From positions 1,386,501-1,450,500 of the forward strand of contig NZ_JAPEOS010000001.1 of NCBI RefSeq assembly GCF_026340975.1: 64,000 nt of DNA, read 5' to 3'. The first letter of the stretch is position 1, and every line of letters starts with the position of its first letter. The notes beneath the pieces were generated by a model. That model made no database searches and was not told the origin of the DNA. It worked only from the letters and a program-made list of their open reading frames with translations. Positions 33,721 to 43,614 of the stretch are shown piece by piece. The DNA comes from Streptomyces sp. NBC_01214 (GTDB lineage Bacteria > Actinomycetota > Actinomycetes > Streptomycetales > Streptomycetaceae). Position numbers and translations under genes: made by a program.

Positions 33721-35127
33721 ATGAGATGGGCGCTCGTCAAGGTGTGCCTCGCGGTCACGGCCATGGTGGTCGTGGCCTTCGCCGTACCGCTGGGCCTCGT
33801 CGTCCAGGAGATGGCCAGCGACCGGGCCTTCTCCAACGCCGAACGGCAGGCCGCCAGCATCGGGCCGACGCTGTCCATCACCACCGACCCCGTGCAGCTG
33901 CGCAAGGCGGTGGAGTCCACCCAGATGGGCGCCGCCCGGCGGATGGCCGTCCACGTGCCCGCGATCGGCGACAGCCCGCCGGTGGACATCGGCCGGGGCC
34001 GGGCCGGGGAGCGCGCCGTCGCGGAGACCCGGCGGATGGGCCGGGGGACGACCGCCTCGGTGCCGGGCGGCGGCTCGGCGCTGCTCCAGCCGACCGCGCT
34101 CGGCTCCGGGGACATCGCCGTCGTGGAGATCTTCGTACCGGAGAGCGAGGTCAGCAACGGGGTCGCGACCGCCTGGCTGGTGCTCGCGGGCGTCGGGCTG
34201 GCCCTGATCGTCGGCTCGGTCGGGGTCGCCGACCGGCTCGGCGCCCGGCTGGTCCGGCCCGCCGAACGACTCGCGGACGCGGCCCACCAGCTCGGTGAGG
34301 GCAAGCTCGGCGCCCGGGTGCCCGAGGACGGGCCGACGGAACTCCGCTCGGCCGCCGCCGCGTTCAACGCGATGGCGGACCAGGTCGTCGAACTCCTCGC
34401 CAACGAACGGGAACTGGCCGCCGACCTCTCGCACCGGCTGCGCACCCCGCTGACGGTGCTGCGGCTCAACACGGCCTCGCTCGGTGACGGCCCCGCCGCC
34501 GAGCAGACCCGCGCCGCCGTGGAGCAGCTGGAGCGCGAGGTCGACACGATCATCCGTACCGCCCGGGAGCAGCGCCCGGCCACCGGCCCGGGGGCCGGGG
34601 CGGGCGCGGGCTGCGACGCCTCCGAGGTGATCCGCGACCGGATGGCCTTCTGGTCGGCGCTCGCGGAGGACGAGGGCCGCGAGGTGCGGCTCGCGGGCGT
34701 GGACCGTACGGTACGGATCCCCGTGGCGCGGCCCGAACTCGCGGCCGCCCTCGACGCCATGCTCGGCAACGTCTTCCGGCACACCCCCGAGGGCACCCCC
34801 TTCGCGGTGGACGTCCACGACGCCGGCGACGCCGTCATCGTGCTGGTCTCGGACGCGGGCCCCGGCATCGAAGACCCGGACGCGGCCCTGCGTCGCGGCA
34901 ACGACGGCGGCCGCGACGGGTCGACGGGCCTCGGCCTGGACATCGTGCGGCGGGTCGCGGAGTCGACCGGCGGCGACGTACGGCTGGGCCGCTCGGTGCT
35001 CGGCGGGACCGAGGTCCGGGTCTGGATCGGCCTGGACGGGCGGAGTCTCGGCGGCCCCGGCGCGGGGCGGGCCGGGCGCGGCCGACGCGGCAACCGACGT
35101 AACCGGGGGCGCGCCTCGCAGGCGTGA
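33721..35127 (+). CDS. Membrane sensor histidine kinase (HisKA/HAMP type)
   Basis: A 468-residue kinase. Two transmembrane segments (about residues 5-30 and 155-178) flank an extracytoplasmic sensor of about 125 residues. A HAMP domain follows (RLVRPAERLADAAHQLGEG), then the H-box LAADLSHRLRTPLTVLRLN (His near 239), N-box-like MLGNVFRHTPEG, and glycine boxes SDAGPGIED and GSTGLGLDIVRRVAE. The last 30 residues are a basic Gly/Arg tail. It is the partner of the regulator just upstream. Confidence 0.92.
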   Translation: MRWALVKVCLAVTAMVVVAFAVPLGLVVQEMASDRAFSNAERQAASIGPTLSITTDPVQLRKAVESTQMGAARRMAVHVPAIGDSPPVDIGRGRAGERAVAETRRMGRGTTASVPGGGSALLQPTALGSGDIAVVEIFVPESEVSNGVATAWLVLAGVGLALIVGSVGVADRLGARLVRPAERLADAAHQLGEGKLGARVPEDGPTELRSAAAAFNAMADQVVELLANERELAADLSHRLRTPLTVLRLNTASLGDGPAAEQTRAAVEQLEREVDTIIRTAREQRPATGPGAGAGAGCDASEVIRDRMAFWSALAEDEGREVRLAGVDRTVRIPVARPELAAALDAMLGNVFRHTPEGTPFAVDVHDAGDAVIVLVSDAGPGIEDPDAALRRGNDGGRDGSTGLGLDIVRRVAESTGGDVRLGRSVLGGTEVRVWIGLDGRSLGGPGAGRAGRGRRGNRRNRGRASQA

Positions 35128-35154
35128 TGTCGCCGTCTCGGTACGGTCCGCGGC

Positions 35155-35322
35155 ATGGACACCCTGATCTTCGGCGGGCTCCTCGCCACGCTGATCGCCC
35201 TGTACCGGGGCGCGTCCCGGACGGTCGTGCTCGGCGCGTGGTGGGCGGTGCTGATCGCCGTCACCCTGCTGACGGCGCACCACATCACCAGCGGCCTCGC
35301 CCTGAAGCTGAGCTACTGACCG
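35155..35322 (+). CDS. DUF5993-like small membrane protein
   Basis: A 55-residue protein with two hydrophobic helices (MDTLIFGGLLATLIALY and VVLGAWWAVLIAVTLLTAHH), ending TSGLALKLSY. This size and layout match small membrane proteins (DUF5993) found beside DsbB-like genes, as here. TACGGT lies 7 nt upstream of the ATG, so translation is probably leaderless. The next gene starts within 3 bp of its stop. A helper role in disulfide oxidation is a guess from context. Confidence 0.7.
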
Positions 35323-35324
35323 TG

Positions 35325-35975
35325 GCCGCGACGATGCACAGCCTCGTGCCCGACGCCCCGCCGGAGAGCGGCCTGCTGGGCCGGGTCCAGTACTGGTTCG
35401 CCTGCTCCTTCGCCTTCGGCTGGGCGGCGGTGGTCTGCGCCGGCCTCTACCACCAGTTCGGTCGCGGGGAGATCCCGTGCCCGCTGTGCGTCGTGCAGCG
35501 GATGTTCATGCTGCTGGCCGCGCTGGGTGCGGCGTACATCATCCGCGCGGCACTGCTCAGCGGCACCGTGCCGGCCCGCGTCTACATGACGGGTTGGGGG
35601 ACGTCCCTGGTCGCGGCGATCGGGGGCTCCTTCGCGTCCTGGCGGCAGACCATGCTGCACATCCTGCCGGGGGCCAAGGGGTACGGCAGCGAGGTGTTCG
35701 GCCTGCACCTGTACGTATGGGCGTGGATCCTCTTCCAGCTCTCGGTGGTCGCCATCGGCGTCGTCCTGGCCTTCGCCCACATGACGGCCGACCGCGCCGT
35801 CCTGGCCGTCCGTCCGGGGCCGCTGCGCACGGCGGGCATGTGCGCGCTGTGGTTCCTGGGCATGGTCATCGCCGTGAGCATGCTGGCGGTCTTCCTCCAG
35901 GAGGGCTTCCACTGGTTCCTGCCGGACGGCCCGAACCGGTACCGGTTCTTCTACGATGTCCGGATTTCGGGCTGA
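35325..35975 (+). CDS. DsbB-family disulfide bond formation protein
   Basis: A 216-residue four- to five-helix membrane protein. The redox motif is CPLC in GEIPCPLCVVQRMFML (about residues 47-62), equivalent to the quinone-proximal pair of DsbB. Further hydrophobic segments lie near 70-90, 95-115, 130-155 and 170-195. The second Cys pair of classical DsbB is not clearly present in the expected loop. DsbB proteins reoxidise a thiol oxidase by passing electrons to quinone. GTG 35325 is the first start after the DUF5993 gene; ATG 35337 is also possible. Confidence 0.78.
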   Translation, partial: AATMHSLVPDAPPESGLLGRVQYWFACSFAFGWAAVVCAGLYHQFGRGEIPCPLCVVQRMFMLLAALGAAYIIRAALLSGTVPARVYMTGWGTSLVAAIGGSFASWRQTMLHILPGAKGYGSEVFGLHLYVWAWILFQLSVVAIGVVLAFAHMTADRAVLAVRPGPLRTAGMCALWFLGMVIAVSMLAVFLQEGFHWFLPDGPNRYRFFYDVRISG

Positions 35976-36048
35976 CCGGTGCCCGGGCTGACCGGTGCCC
36001 GGGCGGGCCGGTGCGGCCCGGCCTCCGTTCGACGAATGGATCTCCGCA

Positions 36049-36711
36049 ATGCGCTACGCAGTCCTCGGCACCGGGATCGTCGGCCGTACGGTGGCCGCCC
36101 GGCTCGACGGCCTGGGCCACCAGGTGGTCATCGGCACCAGGGAACCGGCAGTCACCCTCGGCCGCTCCGAGTACGCGCAGTGGCAGGAGGCCCACCCCGC
36201 GGTCGGGCTGGCCACGTTCGCGCAGGCGGCGCGGGACGGCGAGACCCTGGTCAACGCCACCGGCGGGCAGGCCAGCATCGCCGCGCTGACGGAGGCGGAC
36301 GCGGCGCACCTCGAGGGCAAGGTCCTCATCGACATCGCGAACCCGCTGGACTTCTCGGGGGGCTTCCCGCCGGTCCTGGACCCGGTCAACGACGACAGCC
36401 TGGCCGAGCTGATCCAGCGCACCTTCCCGCGGCTGCGGGTGGTCAAGACGCTGAACACGATGAACTGCCAGATCATGGTGGACCCGGGGCGGGTGGCCGG
36501 CGAGCACCACGTCTTCCTCTCGGGCGAGGACGCGGACGCCAAGAAGTCCGTGCGCGAACTGCTGTACGCCTTCGGGTGGCCGCAGGCGAGCGTCCTCGAC
36601 CTCGGGGGCATCGAGACGGCCCGGGGCACCGAGATGCTGCTGCCCATCTGGCTCCGCCTGATGGGGGCGCTCGGCCACACGGACTTCAACTTCCACATCC
36701 AGGGCGCCTAG
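36049..36711 (+). CDS. NADPH-dependent reductase of the F420:NADP oxidoreductase-like family
   Basis: A 220-residue Rossmann protein: VLGTGIVGRTVAARLDGLGH at the N-terminus binds NADP, with VVIGTREP at the end of the second strand and LIDIANPLDFSGGFPP in the middle. The DUF/F420_oxidored-type family includes F420:NADP reductases and related metal reductases such as STEAP-like folds. F420 use is plausible in Streptomyces but not proved by sequence. It is a single gene after the DsbB-like unit. Confidence 0.82.
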   Translation: MRYAVLGTGIVGRTVAARLDGLGHQVVIGTREPAVTLGRSEYAQWQEAHPAVGLATFAQAARDGETLVNATGGQASIAALTEADAAHLEGKVLIDIANPLDFSGGFPPVLDPVNDDSLAELIQRTFPRLRVVKTLNTMNCQIMVDPGRVAGEHHVFLSGEDADAKKSVRELLYAFGWPQASVLDLGGIETARGTEMLLPIWLRLMGALGHTDFNFHIQGA

Positions 36712-36795
36712 CCGGGGGCCCGACCCGGACGGGGGCGCACATGTTGCTGCGCCCCCGGCCCGCGCCGAGGGTGGGCGTGACGGAAGGAGCCACGC

Positions 36796-37092
36796 ATGAG
36801 AGTCATGCTCAGGGCGCACATGGACACGGCCGCCACCAACGAGGGCATCAAGACCGGCGCGCTGCCCCAGGCGATCAAGACCCTGATGGAGAAGGTGAAG
36901 CCGGAGGCGGCCTACTTCGGCCTGCACGAGGGCGTGCGCTCCTGTTGGATGGTCTTCGACCTCCAGGACAGCGCGCAGATGCCGCCGCTGATGGAGGATC
37001 TGTTCCTGCAGTTCCACGCCGAGGTCGACGTCGCTCCCGTGATGAACGCCGAGGAGCTGGCGAGGGGCCTGGCGGCGATGAAGGCCTCCTGA
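36796..37092 (+). CDS. Small conserved hypothetical protein
   Basis: A 98-residue soluble protein, MRVMLRAHMDTAATNEGIKT at the start, with an alpha/beta pattern (EAAYFGLHEGVRSCWMVFDL) that resembles dimeric ferredoxin-like (Dabb/YCII-type) proteins. Function is unknown. GGAAGGAG lies at a good distance before ATG 36796. It ends in a strong bidirectional stem-loop. Confidence 0.7.
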   Translation: MRVMLRAHMDTAATNEGIKTGALPQAIKTLMEKVKPEAAYFGLHEGVRSCWMVFDLQDSAQMPPLMEDLFLQFHAEVDVAPVMNAEELARGLAAMKAS

Positions 37093-37130
37093 GCCCTCAG
37101 GAGCCGCTCCAGAGCCGCTCCTGAGGGCTC
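37091..37130. terminator. Bidirectional 14-bp stem-loop
   Basis: GAGCCCTCAGGAGC (37091-37104) pairs perfectly with GCTCCTGAGGGCTC (37117-37130). The left arm begins at the second base of the hypothetical gene's stop codon. Confidence 0.75.
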
Positions 37131-37749
37131 ACCTGCGCCTTCCGAGTACGGCGGAGGCGGTCACCGCCGCGCGCGAGACGGCGAAGGCGGCCCGGTAGCC
37201 GTAGGCGCCCGCCAGGGGACCCGATACGGCCGCGGCCAGCGCCTGGCCCGGGATCGGTCCGCTGCCGACCACAGTCATCGCCTCGCCCATCCGGCCAGCC
37301 CGATGCCCGCGACGGCGAAGGCGTCCCCCCACGGCCCGGAGACCGCCAGCAGCGGCAGGGCGAGGACCGCCTGCACGGCGATGGTCCACCGCAGCCGGGC
37401 GATGAGGTCCGCCGAACCCGGCCGGACGACCGTGACGATGCCGGCGACCGAGCTGGTCACGGCCATGGCGGCCCACACCAGCCCGGCCGCGAGGCGAGCG
37501 CGCCGCAGGCCAGGAGCAGCACCGGGCGGTGGCCGCGCCGATCGGCGACCGGCCGATGACCGGGCCGCCGAGGGCCTGGCCGAGCCAGAGCGCGGCGGCC
37601 ACGGCGCCGGCGTCGCCGATCCCGTCGCGGGTGTTGATGAGCAGGAGCGTTCCGGTGGGGCACAGGAACGCGTACAGGGGCAGGGCACTGCCGCCGAGTG
37701 CGAACCCGCGCGGAAACCGGCGCGCGGGCGCGGGGACGGGCTGGGGCAC
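37129..37749 (-). pseudogene. Decayed MFS transporter
   Basis: A GTG with a perfect GGAGG site opens a reading frame with MFS-like text (FALGGSALPLYAFLCPTG; WLGQALGGPVIG), but the homology then moves to a second frame (PVLLLACGALASRP), a third (GLVWAAMAVTSSVAGIV to FAVAGIGLAGW) and back to the first (GQALAAAVSGPLAGAYGYRA). At least two frameshifts and missing segments leave about 200 residues of a normal 400. The remnant lies beside the bgl/ceb sugar genes. Confidence 0.75.
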
Positions 37750-37853
37750 GGATGACCTCCAGCCGCACGCCGACCCACCCGTGTCTGCGACGCACTGCGC
37801 TGCCCGTACGGGACTCACCTCCCGGCGGCGGCGGGGCCGGGCCGTGACACCCC

Positions 37854-39287
37854 CTAGAACGCCTCCTCCGGGTAGGTGCGGAAGCTTCCCTTCCGGGCCA
37901 GGCGGGCGTACCAGTGGGCGCTGGAGCGGGGGGTGCGGGTCTGGGTCTCGTAGTCGACCTGCACGATGCCGAAGCGCTTGCTGTACCCGTAGGACCACTC
38001 GAAGTTGTCCATCAGCGACCAGAGGAAGTAGCCCTCCACCGGGGCCCCGTCCGCCAGGGCGCGGTGGACGGAGGCGAGGTGGGCCTCCAGGTAGCCGATG
38101 CGCTGCGGGTCGTGCAGGTCCGGGGCGTACGCCGCGCCGTTCTCGGTGACCAGCAGCGGCAGCCCGGGCGCCTCGCGGGTGAAGCGCATCAGCAAGTCGT
38201 ACAGGCCGGTGGGGTCGATCGACCAGCCCATGTCGGTCCGTTCGCCCGGGGGTTGGTGGAAGGCGACCGACTCCGCCGCGGGCCAGGGGGAGTGCGCCGC
38301 CGCCCCGTGCCCGTCGGCGCGCGGGCCGTTCCCGTCGGGGGCGGCCGAGACCACCGCCGGGGTGTAGTAGTTCACCCCGAGGTAGTCCAGCGGCTGGTGG
38401 ATCAGCGCCTCGTCGCCGTGGCGGACGAAGGACCAGTCGGTCACCGCGGCGGTGTCCGCGAGCAGGTCCTGCGGGTAGGCCCCGTGCAGCAGTGGGCCGG
38501 TGAAGACCCGGTTGGCCAGCGCGTCGATCCGGCGGGCCGCGTCCAGGTCGGCCGCCGAGCCGGTCAGCGGCCGTACCGCGCTGGGGTTGAGCGCGATGCC
38601 GGCCCGGGCCCCGGCCGGCAGGGCCGCCGCGGCCAGCCCGTGGGCCAGGTTGAGGTGGTGGGCGGCGCGCAGCGAGTCGGCGGGGGAGGTGCGGCCGGGG
38701 GCGTGGACCCCCGAGGCGTAGCCGAGGAAGGCGCTGCACCAGGGCTCGTTGAGGGTGGTCCAGAGCTCCACCCGGTCGGCGAGCGCCGCCGTGACCTGCT
38801 CGGCGTACCGGGCGAAGGCGTAGGCCGTCTCCCGCTCGGGCCAGCCGCCCGCGCTCTCCAGCTCCTGCGGCAGGTCCCAGTGGTACAGGGTCACGCAGGG
38901 CCGGATGCCGTACGAGAGCAGCTCGTCGACCAGCGCGTCGTAGAAGCCGATCCCGCCGGCGAGGACCCGCGGCCAGGACACCGAGAACCGGTAGGCGCCG
39001 AGCCCGAGCGAGGCCATCAGCCGCACGTCCTCCCGCCACAGCCGGTGGTGGTCGACGGCCACGTCGCCCGTGTCGCCGCCGTGCACCTTGCCCGGCGTAC
39101 GGCAGAAGGTGTCCCAGATGGACGGTCCGCGCAGGGCCGCGGCGCCCTCGATCTGGAAGGCCGCCGTGGCCGTTCCCCACAGGAACCCGTCGGGGAAGCG
39201 CAGTTCCCGCCCGTCGGCCTCCGCGGTCGTGTCCGCTTCCGCTTCCGCGTTCGGGTTCGTGTGCGTGTTCGTCGGGGGTTGGGTCAT
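37854..39287 (-). CDS. bglC: GH1 beta-glucosidase
   Basis: A 477-residue cytoplasmic glycosidase that should cleave imported cellobiose to glucose. The N-terminal GH1 signature is [16 protein letters not shown], the acid/base Glu is in TLNEPW near residue 190 and the nucleophile is in [10 protein letters not shown] near 380; [11 protein letters not shown] also fits. A charged, Thr/Glu-rich leader of about 25 residues precedes the barrel. One loop after SWPRVLAG is shorter than usual. Its start overlaps the stop of cebG (ATGA). The symbol is by analogy with the CebR-controlled cebEFG-bglC cluster of Streptomyces. Confidence 0.88.
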   Translation of the reverse strand: MTQPPTNTHTNPNAEAEADTTAEADGRELRFPDGFLWGTATAAFQIEGAAALRGPSIWDTFCRTPGKVHGGDTGDVAVDHHRLWREDVRLMASLGLGAYRFSVSWPRVLAGGIGFYDALVDELLSYGIRPCVTLYHWDLPQELESAGGWPERETAYAFARYAEQVTAALADRVELWTTLNEPWCSAFLGYASGVHAPGRTSPADSLRAAHHLNLAHGLAAAALPAGARAGIALNPSAVRPLTGSAADLDAARRIDALANRVFTGPLLHGAYPQDLLADTAAVTDWSFVRHGDEALIHQPLDYLGVNYYTPAVVSAAPDGNGPRADGHGAAAHSPWPAAESVAFHQPPGERTDMGWSIDPTGLYDLLMRFTREAPGLPLLVTENGAAYAPDLHDPQRIGYLEAHLASVHRALADGAPVEGYFLWSLMDNFEWSYGYSKRFGIVQVDYETQTRTPRSSAHWYARLARKGSFRTYPEEAF

Positions 39288-40108
39288 CCCTTCACCGCTC
39301 CTTGCATGATGCCGCCGACGATCTGCCGGCCGAAGACGAGGAACACCAGCAGCAGCGGGAGCGTGCCCAGCAGCGCGCCCGCCATGATCACCGACTGGTC
39401 GGGGACGTAGCCCCGGCCCAGCCCGGTCAGGGCCACCTGCACCGTCGGGCTGCCGTTCTGGGTCAGCGCGACGATCGGCCAGAAGAAGTCGTTCCAGGCC
39501 ATGACGAAGGTCAGCATCCCCAGCACCGCCATCGCGGGCCGGGCGGCGGGGAACACCACGTGCCACAGCACCCGCAGCGAACTCGCCCCGTCCGTGCGGG
39601 CCGCCTCCACCAGCTCCATCGGCAGCGCGTGCACCAGGTACTGGCGCATGAAGAACACCCCGAAGGCGCCCACCAGGGTCGGCAGGACCACCGCCTGCAG
39701 CCGGTCGGTCCACGACAGCTTCGCGATCAGCATGTAGAGCGGCACCACGCTCAGCTGCGGCGGGATCAGCATCGTCCCGATCACCAGCGCCAGCAGCGGC
39801 CGGCTCCCGCGGAAGCGGAGCTTGGCGAAGGCGAACCCGGCGAGCGTGGAGAAGAACACGGTGCCCGCGGCGACCGTGCCCGCCACGATCACCGTGTTCA
39901 GCAGGGCGGTGCCCATGTTGGCGTCGGTCCACGCGACCTGGAGGTTGCGCCCCAGGTTCCCGCCGAACCAGAACGGCGGCGGGGTCTGGGCCAGGCGCGT
40001 GTTGCTCCGGGACGCCGCGATCGCCGTCCACACGAGCGGGAAGAGCGAGCCGGCCGTGAACAGGGCCAGCACCACGTACGTGAACCGGCCCGCGCGCAGT
40101 GACCTCAT
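39284..40108 (-). CDS. cebG: Sugar ABC transporter permease (CebG-like)
   Basis: A 274-residue inner membrane permease with six hydrophobic segments. The EAA loop contacting the ATPase reads [20 protein letters not shown]. It belongs to the carbohydrate uptake CUT1 group; no ATPase is encoded here, and in Streptomyces such systems share the MsiK ATPase. It overlaps both neighbours by 4 bp. Confidence 0.88.
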   Translation of the reverse strand: MRSLRAGRFTYVVLALFTAGSLFPLVWTAIAASRSNTRLAQTPPPFWFGGNLGRNLQVAWTDANMGTALLNTVIVAGTVAAGTVFFSTLAGFAFAKLRFRGSRPLLALVIGTMLIPPQLSVVPLYMLIAKLSWTDRLQAVVLPTLVGAFGVFFMRQYLVHALPMELVEAARTDGASSLRVLWHVVFPAARPAMAVLGMLTFVMAWNDFFWPIVALTQNGSPTVQVALTGLGRGYVPDQSVIMAGALLGTLPLLLVFLVFGRQIVGGIMQGAVKG

Positions 40109-41100
40109 CGGGAGTCCTTCCGTCCGCGCAGCAGCCGCGCCGCCCCGGCGATCAGCAGCAGGATCAGGAACATCGCCCACGCGATGGCCGACGCCCGCCC
40201 GAGGTGCAGGTTCACCCAGCCCTGCTCGTACAGGTACAGCCCGAGCGTCTGGAACTGGTGGTCGGAGCCGCCCGTCGCGCCCGCCCCGCCGTTGAACAGC
40301 AGCGGTTCGCCGAACAGCTGGGTCGCCCCGATCGTCGACACCACACAGGTGAAGAAGATCGTCGGCCGCAGCGAGGGCACCGTGACGTGCAGGAACTGCT
40401 GGAAGCGCGAGGCCCCGTCCAGCGCGGCGGACTCGTACAGCTCGCCCGGTACGGCCTGCATGGCCGCCAGGTAGATCAGCGCGTTGTAGCCGGTCCACCG
40501 CCAGATCACGATGGTGGAGACGGCGAGTTGGGAGGCGAAGGTGCCGTTCTGCCAGTCGACCGCCTCGAAACCCACCGCCGACAGCGCCCAGTTGACCATC
40601 CCGTAGTCCCGGCCGAAGAGCAGGACGAAGACGAGCGTGGCCGCCGCGACCGAGGTCGCGTACGGGGTGAGCACCGCGACCCGGAAGAAGGCGGAGCCCC
40701 GCAGCCGGTAGTTGAGCAGATGGGCCAGCCCCAGCGCGATCGCCAGCTGCGGCACCGTGGACAGCAGCCCGATGGTCACCGTGTTGCGCAGCGCGTTCCA
40801 GAAGAACTCGTCGTCCCACAGCCGGGTGAAGTTCCGCAGCCCCACCCACGTCATGCTGTCGGGATCGGTCAGCTCCACCTGGTGCAGCGCCGCCCAGCCC
40901 GTGTAGAGCAGCGGGAACAGCCCGAAGGCGGCGAAGAAGAGGAAGAAGGGCGCCACGAAGGCGTACGGGCTGAAGCGCAGGTCCCAGCGGTAGCGGCGCG
41001 AGCGCCACACCTGGCCCGGCCGGCCCCGGCCGCCCCCCTCCGCCGCCGGCCGCTCCGGGCCGACCGCGGAGGGGGACAGCACGGCCGTCTCGTCCGTCAC
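40105..41100 (-). CDS. cebF: Sugar ABC transporter permease (CebF-like)
   Basis: A 331-residue CUT1 permease with a hydrophilic N-terminal extension (about 45 residues) and six membrane helices. The EAA loop is [20 protein letters not shown]. It pairs with the smaller permease downstream, whose start overlaps its stop. The binding-protein gene lies 7 bp upstream. Confidence 0.88.
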   Translation of the reverse strand: MTDETAVLSPSAVGPERPAAEGGGRGRPGQVWRSRRYRWDLRFSPYAFVAPFFLFFAAFGLFPLLYTGWAALHQVELTDPDSMTWVGLRNFTRLWDDEFFWNALRNTVTIGLLSTVPQLAIALGLAHLLNYRLRGSAFFRVAVLTPYATSVAAATLVFVLLFGRDYGMVNWALSAVGFEAVDWQNGTFASQLAVSTIVIWRWTGYNALIYLAAMQAVPGELYESAALDGASRFQQFLHVTVPSLRPTIFFTCVVSTIGATQLFGEPLLFNGGAGATGGSDHQFQTLGLYLYEQGWVNLHLGRASAIAWAMFLILLLIAGAARLLRGRKDSR

Positions 41101-41107
41101 CGGTGCC

Positions 41108-42463
41108 TCACTGGTCCAGGGCGTTGTCGATCGCCTTCACCGCGGCCTCCCAGCCCTCCTGCGGGCTGCGGCCCTTCTGGTCGACCTGGAGCATCCCGAT
41201 GTCCGCCAGGTTCTGCGCGATCACCAGGTCCTTCGGGCCGACCACCGTCACCGGTATCCCCTCGGCGGCCTTCGCGAAGATCTCGCCGATCGGGGCGCCG
41301 CCGAAGTACGCGTGCTGCGCGCCCGACACCGTCGGCAGCGCGTACGCGGCGCTCGCGCTCGGGAAACTGCCGCGCTTCTCGAAGAGCTTCGCCTGCTGCG
41401 CCGGAGCCGTCAGCCAGGCCGCCAGCTTGGCCGCCTCCTCGGCGTGCTTGCCCGCCTTCGGCACCACCAGGAAGGACCCGCCCCAGTTGCTCGGCTTCGG
41501 CGCCTGCGCCACGTCCCACTTGTCCTTGCCCGCCGGGCCGGCCTTGTCCTGGATGTAGCCGAGCATCCAGGCGGGGCAGGAGACCGTGGCGAAGGAGCCG
41601 TTGGAGAAGCCCTGGTCCCAGGCCGGGGTGAACTGCTGCAACTTGGCGCTCAGCCCGTCCGTGGCGAAGGAGGCCGCCAGGTCGAAGGCCCCGCGCACGG
41701 CCGGGTTGGTCTTGTAGACGACCTTGCCCTGGTCGTCGTAGAAGCGCTGGGCGCTGCTCCCGGTGACCGCCGCCATGACGCCCGACGCCGAGTCCACGAA
41801 GGACTTCCCCTCGCCGGCCTTCGCCTGGTAGGTGCGGCCCGCCTCCAGGTACTTGTTCCAGTCGCCCGCCCACAGCGCCCCGACCGCCGTCCGGTCGGTG
41901 GGCAGCCCGGCCGCCTCGAAGAGGTCCTTGCGGTAGCAGATGCCCTGCGGGCCGATGTCCGTACCGAGGCCGACCGTGGCCCCGCCCTTGGCCGCGGGCG
42001 CCGTGCCCTGGGCCCACTTCCAGGGCAGGTACGCGGCCTTGTCCACGCCGGGGACCTTGGCCAGGTCCACCAGCTTGTCGGCCTGGGTGGCGGTGATCTC
42101 GGCGATGTTGTTGACCTCGACGGCCTGGATGTCGGCGAGCCCGCTGCCCGTGCCCAGATGGGTGAGGAGCTGGGGGTAGTAGTTCTCGTTCCGCTCGATG
42201 GAGGTCTGCTCGATGCGGATCCCGGGATTCTGCGCCATGTACGCGTCGTAGAGCCCGGCCTCCTGGAGTCCGAAGGCCCCGAAGACCCCGACGGTGAGGG
42301 TGGTCTGTGCGCCGCCGCCGGACGTACCGGTGGAGGGGGAGCCCTGGTCGGGGCCCTCGTCGGGGTCCTGCGCACACCCCGCGAGCAGCAGGGCCGCGGT
42401 TCCGACCGCGGCGACGGTCGTGACGAGGGTTCTTCGGACTCGGGCTCGGGCTCGGACGCGCAT
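41108..42463 (-). CDS. cebE: Sugar-binding lipoprotein (CebE-like)
   Basis: A 451-residue extracellular solute-binding protein. A basic start and hydrophobic core lead to the lipobox LLLAGCAQ (Cys near residue 31), then an acidic Ser/Gly-rich linker and the mature type I binding-protein fold (LTVGVFGAFGLQEAGLYDAY; GTDIGPQGICYRKDLFEAAG). Cello-oligosaccharides are the expected ligand because of the CebR palindrome and neighbouring beta-glucosidase. It is the first gene of the uptake operon. Confidence 0.86.
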   Translation of the reverse strand: MRVRARARVRRTLVTTVAAVGTAALLLAGCAQDPDEGPDQGSPSTGTSGGGAQTTLTVGVFGAFGLQEAGLYDAYMAQNPGIRIEQTSIERNENYYPQLLTHLGTGSGLADIQAVEVNNIAEITATQADKLVDLAKVPGVDKAAYLPWKWAQGTAPAAKGGATVGLGTDIGPQGICYRKDLFEAAGLPTDRTAVGALWAGDWNKYLEAGRTYQAKAGEGKSFVDSASGVMAAVTGSSAQRFYDDQGKVVYKTNPAVRGAFDLAASFATDGLSAKLQQFTPAWDQGFSNGSFATVSCPAWMLGYIQDKAGPAGKDKWDVAQAPKPSNWGGSFLVVPKAGKHAEEAAKLAAWLTAPAQQAKLFEKRGSFPSASAAYALPTVSGAQHAYFGGAPIGEIFAKAAEGIPVTVVGPKDLVIAQNLADIGMLQVDQKGRSPQEGWEAAVKAIDNALDQ

Positions 42464-42513
42464 GTGCTTCCTCCCAGAAGGACGAAACGTGCCAGGTGTC
42501 GTGTGACACAGTG

Positions 42514-42527
42514 TGGGAGCGCTCCCA
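42514..42527. promoter_or_regulatory. CebR operator palindrome
   Basis: TGGGAGCGCTCCCA is a perfect 14-bp palindrome that matches the core of the published CebR box. It lies between the divergent cebE and cebR genes, 51 bp from the cebE start and 39 bp from the cebR start. Confidence 0.85.
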
Positions 42528-42565
42528 CAGCCGTCAAGAGGTAGATTCACAACCGGGAGGAAGTC

Positions 42566-43591
42566 ATGAACGGGCACGGGCGCAGTGGGGGACGACCGAC
42601 CCTGGAGGAGGTCGCGGCGCGCGCCGGAGTCGGGCGCGGCACGGCCTCCCGGGTGATCAACGGATCCTCCAAGGTCAGCGAGCACACCAGGGTCGCCGTC
42701 GAGGCGGCCGTGGCCGAGCTGGGATACGTACCGAACCGCGCCGCGCGCGCCCTCGCGGCCAACCGCACCGACGCCATAGCCCTCGTGATCCCCGAGCCGG
42801 AGGCCCGCTTCTTCGCCGAGCCCTACTTCTCCGAAGTGGTCCGCGGGGTCGGCGCCGAGCTCGCCGACACCGAGGTCCAGCTCGTCCTCACCCTGGCGGG
42901 CAGCGACCGCGAGCGCCGCCGGCTCGCCCAGTACCTGTCCGGGCACCGCGTCGACGGGGTGCTGCTCGTCTCCGTCCACGCCGGGGACCCGCTGCCGGAG
43001 CTGCTGGCCGAACTCGGCATCCCGACGGTGATCAGCGGCCGCCGCTCGGCCGCCGAGACCCTGCCCAGCGTGGACTCCGACAACCTGGCGGGCGCGGCCG
43101 AGGCCGTGAGCCACCTCCTGGACCGGGGCCGCCGCGCGATCGCCACGATCACCGGCCCGCTGGACGTGTACGGGGCCCAGTGCCGCCTCGACGGTTACCG
43201 GAAGGCCCTGGCCGAGGCCGGACACCCCGTCGACGAGCGGATGATCGCGGTCGGCGACTTCACCGAGGAGGGCGGCCGGCGGGCCATGCGGGCACTGCTG
43301 GAGCGCCACCCCGGGCTCGACGCGGTCTTCGCCGCCTCGGACGTCATGGCGGCGGGCGCCCGGCGGGAGCTGCGCGCGGCCGGCCGCCGGATCCCGCGGG
43401 ACGTGGCGCTGGTCGGCTTCGACGACTCGGTGGTCGCCCGGCACATGGACCCGCCGCTGACCAGCGTCCGGCAGCCGATCGAGGAGATGGGCCGGACCAT
43501 GACGCGGATGCTGCTGGACCGGATCGCGGGGGAGCGGGGCGAGGCGGCCGCCGTGCTGCCGAACCGGCTGGTGGTCCGGGAGTCGTCCTGA
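42566..43591 (+). CDS. cebR: LacI-family regulator (CebR-like)
   Basis: A 341-residue repressor: LacI helix-turn-helix at residues 12-60 (RPTLEEVAARAGVGRGTASR; VINGSSKVSEHTR), hinge region, then a periplasmic-binding-protein-like effector domain (VDGVLLVSVHAGDPLPELL; AVFAASDVMAAGARREL; VALVGFDDSVVARHMDPPLT). In Streptomyces CebR represses cellulose/cellobiose genes and is released by cello-oligosaccharides. It is divergent from the uptake operon with the palindrome between. GGGAGGAAG precedes ATG 42566. Confidence 0.9.
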   Translation: MNGHGRSGGRPTLEEVAARAGVGRGTASRVINGSSKVSEHTRVAVEAAVAELGYVPNRAARALAANRTDAIALVIPEPEARFFAEPYFSEVVRGVGAELADTEVQLVLTLAGSDRERRRLAQYLSGHRVDGVLLVSVHAGDPLPELLAELGIPTVISGRRSAAETLPSVDSDNLAGAAEAVSHLLDRGRRAIATITGPLDVYGAQCRLDGYRKALAEAGHPVDERMIAVGDFTEEGGRRAMRALLERHPGLDAVFAASDVMAAGARRELRAAGRRIPRDVALVGFDDSVVARHMDPPLTSVRQPIEEMGRTMTRMLLDRIAGERGEAAAVLPNRLVVRESS

Positions 43592-43614
43592 CGGCCCCGG
43601 CCGGGGGCCGGGGG

